10,774 nucleotides of DNA, from assembly GCA_963577065.1 (NCBI GenBank), contig CAUYXJ010000093.1:1-10774 (forward strand), read 5' to 3'. Positions 5,933 to 10,774 of this stretch are shown here, in pieces. The notes beneath the pieces are model-generated. The model worked only from the letters and a program-made list of their open reading frames with translations. It ran no database searches and was not told where the DNA came from. The position numbers and the translations under genes were made by a program. Position 1 is the stretch's first letter, and each line of letters begins with the position of its first letter. Source of the DNA: CAUYXJ01 sp963577065. GTDB lineage: Bacteria; Chloroflexota; Dehalococcoidia; Tepidiformales; Tepidiformaceae.

Positions 5933-7327
5933 ATGGCGCCCTCCAGCGAAGCCTCGGGCCAACGCCCTCCTCGAGTAGCGCCGCCCAGGATCAGCCGGCG
6001 GCGTTTGCTCGGCCTGCTCGGGGCCTCCGCGCTCGCGGCGAGCTGCGGCCGCTCGGGTCGGGGCGAGGATGAGGCGGCAGTGACGCTCCCGGCGCCGGCC
6101 AGCGCGATCATCACGCGCTGGCGCGACGATCCGTACGCTCGCGGCTCGTACTCGTACCTGAGGGTGGGATCGACACCAGCCGATCGAGTCGCCCTCCGCC
6201 TCCCCATCGACAACACGCTGTTCTTCGCGGGCGAGGCGACCTCGAGCGATTACCCGGCGACGGTGCACGGCGCGCTCCTGTCCGGCCGGCGCGCCGCCCA
6301 GGAGGTGCTGGTCGCCGGCGGGGCCGACGATGCGATCGCCGTCGTCGGTGCCGGCGCCGCGGGGCTCGGTTGCGCACGTGTGCTCGCAGACGCCGGTCGC
6401 ACCGTGACGGTCGTCGAGGCGCGTGACCGGATCGGCGGGCGGGTCTGGACGATCGACCACGAGGGAACGCCCCTCGACCTGGGAGCCTCCTGGATCCACG
6501 GCGTCGAGAACAACCCGCTGGCGGAGCTCGCCGCAGCGGCTCAGCAACCGCTGGGCACGACCGACTACGAGGAAGTGGCGATCCGGAAGGCCGCGGGCGA
6601 GCGCCTCCCGCAGGGCGCGTTCACGCGCGTGGACGCCGCCTTGCGCCGCGGCCTGCGCGATGCTGCGAGCTTCCCGGACGCTCTCGCGCAGGCCCTGGCG
6701 ACGCTCGACGGAGACCACGCCGCGCTGGGTCGCTACCGCGCCTCCGCGGAGATCGAGCACGAGTTCGCGGCCGACCTTGCCGACCTCTCCCCGGACGCGC
6801 TGGAGGAAGGCGACGAGTTCGCCGGCGACGACGTCGTCCTCCCAGGCGGCTATGTGCGCTTGCTCGAGCCGCTGGCGGAGGGGCTCGATCTGCGCCTCGG
6901 GACCGCGGTTTCGGTCGTACGACAGGCGTCCGCGGGGGTCCGCCTCGAGACGAATCGCGGGCCGATCGAGGTAGCTCGCTGCGTCGTCACCCTGCCCCTC
7001 GGGGTCCTGCAGTCCGGCAGCGTCGCCTTCGAGCCGCCTCGGCCGGACGCGATGGCCGGGGCCATCGACCGGCTCGGGATGGGCCTGCTCGACAAGGCGA
7101 TTCTGTTCTTTCCACGCAAGTTCTGGGATGACGCCGACCTCCTCGGCTTCGTGCCCGAGAGCGGCAGCGAATGGATCGAGTGGCTCAACCTCGAGCGGCA
7201 CTGGGGCGAACCGGCCCTGATGGGCTTCAACGCCGGCTCGACGGCAGAGAACATCGCTGCGATGGGCGATGCCGAGATCGTGGACTCCGCGATGGGCGCC
7301 CTTCGCAGCATGTACGGCACGGGCTAG
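5933..7327 (+). CDS. Tat-exported flavin amine oxidase with circularly permuted domain order
   Basis: This intact 464-residue protein carries all landmarks of FAD-dependent amine/polyamine oxidases, but in permuted order. Residues 21-38 (SRRRLLGLLGASALAASC) are a twin-arginine signal with a possible lipobox Cys38. Residues 58-123 are what is normally the extreme C-terminus: ITRWRDDPYARGSYSY (59-74), LFFAGEATSSDYPATVHGAL (96-115), SGRRAAQ. Only then comes the normal N-terminus: Rossmann VVGAGAAGL (137-145), E162, RIGGR (166-170), DLGASWIHG (182-190). LPGGYVRLLEPL follows at 303-314, and K388 in LLDKAILFFPRKFW matches the conserved flavin-facing lysine of LSD1 and plant polyamine oxidase. The protein ends ALRSMYGTG, exactly where relatives run on into the module found at 58. 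It probably oxidises an amine outside the membrane; the substrate is unknown. Confidence 0.85.
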   Translation: MAPSSEASGQRPPRVAPPRISRRRLLGLLGASALAASCGRSGRGEDEAAVTLPAPASAIITRWRDDPYARGSYSYLRVGSTPADRVALRLPIDNTLFFAGEATSSDYPATVHGALLSGRRAAQEVLVAGGADDAIAVVGAGAAGLGCARVLADAGRTVTVVEARDRIGGRVWTIDHEGTPLDLGASWIHGVENNPLAELAAAAQQPLGTTDYEEVAIRKAAGERLPQGAFTRVDAALRRGLRDAASFPDALAQALATLDGDHAALGRYRASAEIEHEFAADLADLSPDALEEGDEFAGDDVVLPGGYVRLLEPLAEGLDLRLGTAVSVVRQASAGVRLETNRGPIEVARCVVTLPLGVLQSGSVAFEPPRPDAMAGAIDRLGMGLLDKAILFFPRKFWDDADLLGFVPESGSEWIEWLNLERHWGEPALMGFNAGSTAENIAAMGDAEIVDSAMGALRSMYGTG

Positions 7328-7343
7328 CCCCTGGCACCTCGCC

Positions 7344-7362
7344 CACGGCGTTGGCCGCCGTG
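7344..7362. terminator. GC-rich hairpin after the amine oxidase gene
   Basis: CACGGCG (7344-7350) and CGCCGTG (7356-7362) form a perfect 7-bp stem with a five-base loop, 17 bases after the amine oxidase stop and before the MFS relic. No T-tract follows, as is common in GC-rich genomes, so termination is plausible but unproved. Confidence 0.45.
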
Positions 7363-7383
7363 CGTGAGTAGGGTCGAGGGGCT

Positions 7384-7921
7384 TTGGCGACTGCGATAAG
7401 CACCCCGGGCGTCTCCGCTCCCCCACAGCGCCAGCGACTCTCGCTCAGCACCTTTTCGGCCTTTCAGTCACGCAACTTTGCGTTGCTGTGGGCGAACAAC
7501 TTCACGTTCGCGCTCTCGCAGTCGACGCGGCAGTTCGCGTTCGTGTCGCTCGCTGGAGCTCTTCGGGACGGGACGAGGCGCTCGGGCTGATCAGCTTCGC
7601 GCTGGGCATCCCCATCTTTGGCTTCCCCCGGTGCCCTCGCGGACCGCATGCAGGCGCATGTCCCAAGCGATGATGGGCCGCGTAAGGAGCAGCTACACCC
7701 TCTGCATGGCCGGCGGCATGCCCCTCGGGGCGCTCCTCGCCGGGCTGATGGCGGATGTCGTCGGCACGCGCGAGTGGTTCGTGGCCGGCGGCTTCTCGCT
7801 CGCCGTCGTGGGCGCGCTCGTATTCCTCACTCAGCCCTCCCTGCGCCGCATGCGCTCCAGCGCGGAGCCGCCCGAGGGCGCCGTGGAGTCGGGTACCACA
7901 ACCCAACAAGCGAGCGCGTAG
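7384..7921 (+). pseudogene. Decayed MFS transporter (frameshifts and large internal deletion)
   Basis: Pieces of one major facilitator superfamily protein appear in successive frames. The start (TTG at 7384) gives FSAFQSRNFALLWANNFTFA and TRQFAFV, the usual N-terminus and first helix. A second frame gives SLELFGTG (~7548-7571). A third gives GRDEALGLISFALGIPIFGF (~7568-7627). The first frame then returns with SPGALADRM, the loop after helix 2. At about 7660 the sequence jumps to GRVRSSYTLCMAGGMPLGAL and two late helices (ADVVGTREWFVAGGFSLAVV), ending QQASA at TAG 7919-7921. About half of a ~400-residue transporter is missing between the ADRM and GRV motifs, and at least three small frameshifts precede it, so no functional transporter is made. 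Its former substrate is unknown. Confidence 0.8.
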
Positions 7922-8093
7922 TTCGAAGCGGCCAGCGGCCGCGCAGACGCAGCAGTCGAGCGCGGGTGGGGTAGGGAGGGGGGGCCGAGCGCAGCGAGCC
8001 AACAAGCGAGCGCGTTCGGAGCGGCCAGCGGCCGCGCAGACGCAGCAGTCGAGCGTGGGTGGGGTAGGGAAGGGGGCCCGAGCGCAGCGAGCT
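7905..8093. repeat. Two-copy tandem repeat, ~95 bp, each with a GC-rich palindrome
   Basis: Copy 1 (7905-8000, 96 bp) and copy 2 (8001-8093, 93 bp) both begin AACAAGCGAGCGCG and end CCGAGCGCAGCGAG plus one or two bases. They differ by a 3-base indel (TAG, which provides the MFS relic's stop in copy 1) and about five substitutions. Each holds the inverted repeat GCGGCC-agc-GGCCGC (7928-7942 and 8021-8035) and a purine-rich GGGTGGGGTAGGG tract. The block fills exactly the space between two convergent 3' ends (MFS relic and SDR). It looks like an REP-type or other intergenic repeat element; no transposase or coding role is visible. Confidence 0.75.
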
Positions 8094-8094
8094 A

Positions 8095-8892
8095 TCAAGT
8101 TACGTGCTCGGCGCCGTCCACGTGCAGCGCGACGCCCGAGATGAAGCGTGCCTCATCGGAATGCAGGAAGAGCGCGGCGTAGCCCACGTCCCAGCCCGTC
8201 CCCATCTTCCCCCCGAGGGGGATGCGGCTGTCGCGTTGGGCCACGAGCGCGGCTCGGTCGGCGCCGGCGGCAACCCGCGGTTCGATCGCCATCGGCGTGT
8301 TCATCGCCCCGGGGAGAATCGCGTTGACGCGAATATTGTCGGGCGCGTGTTGGGCGGCCAGCTGCTCGGTGAGCGCGAGCAGTGCCGTCTTCGTGGCTTT
8401 GTAGCCGAGGAACGGATAGGCGTGACGCGCAGCCATCGAGGAGATGTTCACGATCGAGCCGCCGCCGCCTTCACGCATCGCAGGAATCGCTTGGCGCGAA
8501 GCCAACCACGCGCTCTTCAGATTCAGCGCGACGATGCGATCGAAGCCCTCTTCGCTGAGGTCGAGGGGGGAAGCGTCACCGGCGCCCACGCTGGCTCCGA
8601 CGTTGTTGTGGAGGATGTCGATGCCGCCGTAAAGCCCCACCGTCTGGGCAACCATCTCGGCCAGGCTGGGCTCGCTGGTGGCGTCGACCTCGACCGCCGC
8701 CGCGGCGCCGCCCTCATCGGCGATCATCGCGACGGTCTCTTGGGCTGAAGCCAGGTCACGGTCCGCGACCACGACTTGCGCACCTTCGCGGCCGAGCAGG
8801 ATCGCGGTCGCGCGGCCGTTTCCGATCGTCGCTCCCGGCGTTTGGCCGGCACCGACGACGATCGCGACCTTCCCTTCGACCCTACAGCTCAC
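8095..8892 (-). CDS. Short-chain dehydrogenase/reductase with extended GQTPG cofactor loop
   Basis: A 265-residue SDR. Its cofactor-binding turn is the long variant VGAGQTPGATIGNGRA (residues 13-28), seen in one SDR subgroup, instead of the short TGxxxGxG. D44 after the second strand suggests NAD(H). NNVG (96-99) replaces NNAG; N124, S151/S152 in NISS, and Y164/K168 in GYKATK complete the active site. The C-terminal FISGVALHVDGAEHVT is typical of the fold's end. The start is GTG at 8892 with GGAGGAGG ending five bases upstream; the frame is open to 9195, but that part lies over the next gene. It is divergent from the SDR at 8972 across 79 bases, so the pair may be co-regulated. Substrate unknown. 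Confidence 0.88.
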   Translation of the reverse strand: MSCRVEGKVAIVVGAGQTPGATIGNGRATAILLGREGAQVVVADRDLASAQETVAMIADEGGAAAAVEVDATSEPSLAEMVAQTVGLYGGIDILHNNVGASVGAGDASPLDLSEEGFDRIVALNLKSAWLASRQAIPAMREGGGGSIVNISSMAARHAYPFLGYKATKTALLALTEQLAAQHAPDNIRVNAILPGAMNTPMAIEPRVAAGADRAALVAQRDSRIPLGGKMGTGWDVGYAALFLHSDEARFISGVALHVDGAEHVT

Positions 8893-8908
8893 CGGAGCCT
8901 CCTCCGCC

Positions 8909-8929
8909 AACTGGACCTGGCCGCCAGTT
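8909..8929. promoter_or_regulatory. Inverted repeat between the divergent SDR genes
   Basis: AACTGG (8909-8914) and CCAGTT (8924-8929) are perfect inverted arms nine bases apart, inside the 79-base divergent region. The position would allow one bound regulator to control both SDR genes. No clear -35/-10 pair was found for either direction, and no regulator gene is in the window. Confidence 0.3.
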
Positions 8930-8971
8930 CGCGTCACCCTCCTCGCTGAATTCTCACCCGAGGAGCCCAGC

Positions 8972-9880
8972 TTGCCAGTCTCACTACTCGAACGCGTCGC
9001 CCTCGTGACCGGCGCGGGACGCGGCGTCGGCCGCAGCATAGCGCTCGACCTCGCCCGGCATGGCGCCAAGGTCATCGTCAACGACCTCGGTGGCGCCCTT
9101 TCGGGCGAGGGCGCGGATGTCTCCGTCGCGCAATCGGTCGTGCACGAGATGGAGGCCGCGGGCGGCGAGGGCGCCGCCAACACCGGCGATGTCACCGACT
9201 ATGAGGACGCCTACGGCATGATCAAGCAGGCGATCGACACCTGGGGCCGGCTCGACATCGTCGTCTCGAACGCGGGCATCCTGCGTGACCGCGCCCTGCA
9301 CAACCTCCCGCCCGACGATTGGGCGGCGGTGCTGGCCGTCCACCTTACCGGCGCCTACAACCTGCTCCACCATGCCTGGCCGGTGTTCCGCCAGCAGCAC
9401 TACGGCCGGGTGGTGCTGACCACCTCGAACTCGGGTTTCCTCGGGAACTTTGGACAATCGAACTACGGCTCGGCGAAGGCGGGCCTCATCGGTCTCATGA
9501 ACGTGGCCAAGATCGAGGGCGAGAAGTACGACGTGATGGTCAACTGTCTCAATCCCGGCGCCGCCACGCGCATGACGACCGCGCTGCGTGGCATGGAGGC
9601 CGAGCGCGAGGCGGCGATGAGCCCCGACCGCGTGGCCCCCGCGGTCACCTACATGGCCAGCGACACCTGCACGACGAGCGGCATGATCATCCAGGCGGGC
9701 GGCGGCACCTTCGGCCGTGCCGCAATCGTCCAGAACGCGCGCGTGCCCCTCGAGAACGCGACCGCCGACGACGTCGAGGCGCACTGGGAGCAGATTACCG
9801 ATCTCGAATCGGCCGAGCCCTGGTGGTCCGTCCGCGAGAGCCTAGCGGACCACCTCGCCAAGCTGAGCGAAGGCACCTAA
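8972..9880 (+). CDS. SDR resembling the (3R)-hydroxyacyl-CoA dehydrogenase domain of MFE-2
   Basis: A 302-residue SDR. Features are TGAGRGVG (residues 13-20), VNDLGGALSGEG (36-47), AANTGDVTD (68-76), SNAG (99-102), S154 in TTSNSGFLGNFGQSNYGSAK, and the Y165/K169 pair in that stretch. The NDLGG insert and the GNFGQxNY sequence next to the catalytic tyrosine are hallmarks of the dehydrogenase part of peroxisomal multifunctional enzyme type 2 and its stand-alone bacterial relatives. These oxidise (3R)-3-hydroxyacyl-CoA with NAD in beta-oxidation of fatty acids or sterol side chains. The hydratase and SCP2 domains are absent. The start is TTG at 8972, six bases after GAGGAG (8960-8965). The reaction is inferred from family resemblance; the acyl chain is unknown. 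Two hairpins follow the stop. Confidence 0.88.
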   Translation: MPVSLLERVALVTGAGRGVGRSIALDLARHGAKVIVNDLGGALSGEGADVSVAQSVVHEMEAAGGEGAANTGDVTDYEDAYGMIKQAIDTWGRLDIVVSNAGILRDRALHNLPPDDWAAVLAVHLTGAYNLLHHAWPVFRQQHYGRVVLTTSNSGFLGNFGQSNYGSAKAGLIGLMNVAKIEGEKYDVMVNCLNPGAATRMTTALRGMEAEREAAMSPDRVAPAVTYMASDTCTTSGMIIQAGGGTFGRAAIVQNARVPLENATADDVEAHWEQITDLESAEPWWSVRESLADHLAKLSEGT

Positions 9881-9884
9881 CCGC

Positions 9885-9900
9885 GCCGTCCCAAGACGGC
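9885..9900. terminator. Hairpin after the MFE-2-like SDR
   Basis: GCCGTC (9885-9890) and GACGGC (9895-9900) form a perfect stem with a CCAA loop four bases after the SDR stop. With the adjacent hairpin it makes a compact bidirectional terminator-like block between convergent genes. There is no T-tract. Confidence 0.5.
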
Positions 9901-9919
9901 CGCCGGCTGGCGACCGGCG
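9901..9919. terminator. Hairpin after the UPF0316-family gene
   Basis: CGCCGG (9901-9906) and CCGGCG (9914-9919) form a perfect 6-bp stem with a seven-base loop. It lies seven bases beyond the stop of the minus-strand gene ending at 9927, so it is the natural terminator candidate for that gene. Confidence 0.45.
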
Positions 9920-9926
9920 CGGGCAG

Positions 9927-10538
9927 CTACCGCCTGAGCCTCCCGCCGGAAGCGGCCGCGCGCGCCCGAATCCGCCGGAGGTCGACGCGTACCGCGCGCG
10001 CCGTAGCGCCAACCCCCGGGCGTGGTGCCCCCGGATAGGCCGTCGGCGCCACGGGTTCGTCCCCAACGGTCACGTAACACCCATCCTGCCAGGGCTGGCA
10101 GGCCCGGAGCAGAGCCTGAAGGTGACGGCGACGCACCACCGCGTGGACCATCCCGACGGGACCATCGCGTCCCTCACCATGAAACGTCGTCGCCGGGAAC
10201 CCAGCCTCGCGAAGCGCTTCAGCGACGCCGATCGGCTGTTCGGACGAGAAGATCCGCACCGTCACCGTGCCGAGCCGCAATCGCTCCGCAGCCGCCAGGC
10301 CAAGGTACTGCCCGAGGGCGAACCCCGCGCCGTAGCCGATGATGCGGATCGGGTCCGTGATGTTCGTGAACACGATGCCCGCCGCGATGATGAGCGTCGT
10401 CGCCTCCGCGAAGCCGACGACGCTCGCGAGCCCGCGACGATTCTGGATTATGAAACTGATGCGCAACGTGTCGAGCGCCATGTCCACGGCGCGTAGCGCC
10501 ACAATCAACAGCGCTAAGAGCAGCGACTCCCAAGGCAT
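9927..10538 (-). CDS. UPF0316 / DUF5698-DUF2179 membrane protein
   Basis: A 203-residue protein. The N-terminal part has three membrane helices: about residues 4-20, 38-58 and 63-83. It includes the family-typical DMALDTLRISFIIQNRRGLA (19-38) and GYGAGFALGQYLG (68-80), the DUF5698 signature. Residues 90-160 form a small soluble DUF2179-like domain (TVTVRIFSS at 91-99, HAVVRRRHLQALL at 132-144). The tail (165-203) is basic, proline-rich and unlike the core, so it may be a local extension. The ATG at 10538 with GGGGGG upstream was preferred over the GTG at 10586 because homology-like sequence starts at MPWES. A c-di-AMP-type riboswitch lies 5' on the same strand, hinting at a role in ion or osmotic balance; that link is inference. 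Confidence 0.8.
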   Translation of the reverse strand: MPWESLLLALLIVALRAVDMALDTLRISFIIQNRRGLASVVGFAEATTLIIAAGIVFTNITDPIRIIGYGAGFALGQYLGLAAAERLRLGTVTVRIFSSEQPIGVAEALREAGFPATTFHGEGRDGPVGMVHAVVRRRHLQALLRACQPWQDGCYVTVGDEPVAPTAYPGAPRPGVGATARAVRVDLRRIRARAAASGGRLRR

Positions 10539-10596
10539 AGCAACCCCCCAAAAGCAGGACGGACGCAGGGCACCCCGAGCGCGCACGTAGGCGCCC

Positions 10597-10652
10597 TCAG
10601 ACGGTGACCCGAAAGAGATAGGTGAACGCGGCTAGGTCGGGTGTGTACTCAT
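10597..10652 (-). other. Tiny ORF directly behind the riboswitch hairpin, possibly frameshifted
   Basis: An ATG at 10652 sits four bases after GGAGG (10661-10657 on the minus strand). As written it encodes only MSTHPT before TAG. One base out of frame the same stretch reads EYTPDLAAFTYLFRVTV and stops at TGA 10599-10597. A single missing base (ATGG to ATG) would join the two into an 18-residue peptide. It could be a leader peptide linking the riboswitch to the gene at 10538, a decayed small gene, or chance. Confidence 0.35.
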
Positions 10653-10674
10653 AGGACCTCCTCGAGAAGGTCCT
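10653..10674 (-). promoter_or_regulatory. Shine-Dalgarno-holding hairpin (expression platform candidate)
   Basis: AGGACCT (10674-10668) and AGGTCCT (10659-10653) form a perfect 7-bp stem with an eight-base loop on the minus strand. Most of the ribosome site GGAGG (10661-10657) lies in the 3' arm, with the ATG next to it, so folding would hide the site. The hairpin begins two bases after the conserved riboswitch core, as expected for a translation-controlling expression platform. Confidence 0.5.
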
Positions 10675-10774
10675 CCGACGCCTGCGGGGTTAGCTGACGG
10701 GCGACGACTGGAGGTGTCGTCCGTGGGCGGGCCCACGGTTTGCCCCAACTTGGCGGTTCCCCCGCTCCGTTAGC
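10675..10774 (-). promoter_or_regulatory. ydaO/yuaA-type cyclic di-AMP riboswitch, 3' portion (cut by window edge)
   Basis: Read on the minus strand, the order of conserved blocks fits the c-di-AMP (ydaO/yuaA) class. GGAGCGGGGGAACC lies at 10768-10755 and TTGGGGCAAACC at 10748-10737. Next come a stem CCCACGG/CCGTGGG (10738-10721), written here in plus-strand arms, and a second stem GACGAC/GTCGTC (10721-10703). The near-invariant 3' block CCGTCAGCTAACCCCGCAGG ends near 10681 and runs on as CGTC. The 5' strand of the outer helix lies beyond position 10774. Members bind c-di-AMP and in actinobacteria usually turn off cell-wall hydrolase or potassium-related genes. Here the downstream gene is the UPF0316-family protein at 9927-10538. 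Confidence 0.75.

Noticed and set aside
5864..7426. Long minus-strand open frame upstream of the kinase ATG (total 820 codons)
   Set aside because: It is the antisense of the amine oxidase; its residues are low-complexity Arg/Ala/Gly/His-rich with no family motifs. Only the part from 5863 down to 4964 has kinase motifs.
7905..8093. CRISPR-like array
   Set aside because: Only two copies, directly abutting with no spacers and ~95 bp long; it is a tandem repeat, not a CRISPR.
8678..8971. N-terminal extension of the plus-strand SDR back to 8678
   Set aside because: Ser/Thr/Pro-rich shadow of the opposite SDR; TTG at 8972 has GAGGAG at good spacing and begins right before the Rossmann strand.
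8893..9195. N-terminal extension of the minus-strand SDR to 9195
   Set aside because: It lies over the start of the divergent SDR, lacks family sequence, and the GTG at 8892 has a strong ribosome site.
8984..9784. 266-codon minus-strand frame opposite the MFE-2-like SDR
   Set aside because: His/Arg/Val/Gly-rich shadow without motifs; the plus strand carries the complete SDR active site.
1..10774. tRNA, rRNA, transposase or integrase genes
   Set aside because: I looked for conserved tRNA arms, rRNA blocks and recombinase motifs on both strands and saw none; a dedicated RNA scan was not possible.

Overview
The window is GC-rich, with G/C-biased third codon positions and several starts that sit directly behind a -10 box (leaderless style). 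The gene families (SnoaL-like, SRPBCC, several SDRs, APH-type phosphotransferase, Tat-exported flavin amine oxidase, UPF0316/DUF5698) and an actinobacterial-looking ydaO-type leader fit a soil or environmental actinobacterium, possibly a Thermoleophilia relative. That placement is inference. Both ends are cut: plsX runs off the left edge and the riboswitch runs off the right edge.

Layout. 1-935 (minus): a class I methyltransferase coupled by an ATGA overlap to the start of plsX, under a good TTGACC-17-TAGGCT promoter. 1067-1603 (plus): a SnoaL/NTF2-like protein, convergent with a tiny four-cysteine zinc ribbon (1636-1818, minus). 2161-2955 (plus): a DUF1353 membrane protein cut by an in-frame TAA. 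3276-3767 (minus): an SRPBCC protein. 4152-4967 (plus): an SDR whose stop overlaps tail-to-tail with that of an APH-family kinase (4964-5863, minus). 5933-7327 (plus): a flavin amine oxidase whose C-terminal substrate/FAD segment has moved in front of the Rossmann FAD motif, an apparent circular permutation. 7384-7921: a decayed MFS transporter, followed by a two-copy ~95-bp tandem repeat. 8095-8892 (minus) and 8972-9880 (plus): two divergent SDRs, the second resembling the 3-hydroxyacyl-CoA dehydrogenase domain of MFE-2. 9927-10538 (minus): a UPF0316/DUF5698-DUF2179 membrane protein, preceded on its own strand by a c-di-AMP (ydaO/yuaA) riboswitch, a hairpin holding a Shine-Dalgarno sequence, and a tiny ORF.

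How it fits together. Apart from the plsX end (phospholipid synthesis) and the riboswitch unit, most genes look like accessory catabolic or redox functions, each transcribed alone or divergently; no single pathway can be asserted. Decay is visible in several places: the MFS relic, the DUF1353 stop, a possible SnoaL-like remnant at 4007-4149, and the tandem repeat. The most unusual items are the intact permuted amine oxidase and the c-di-AMP riboswitch in front of a UPF0316-family gene.
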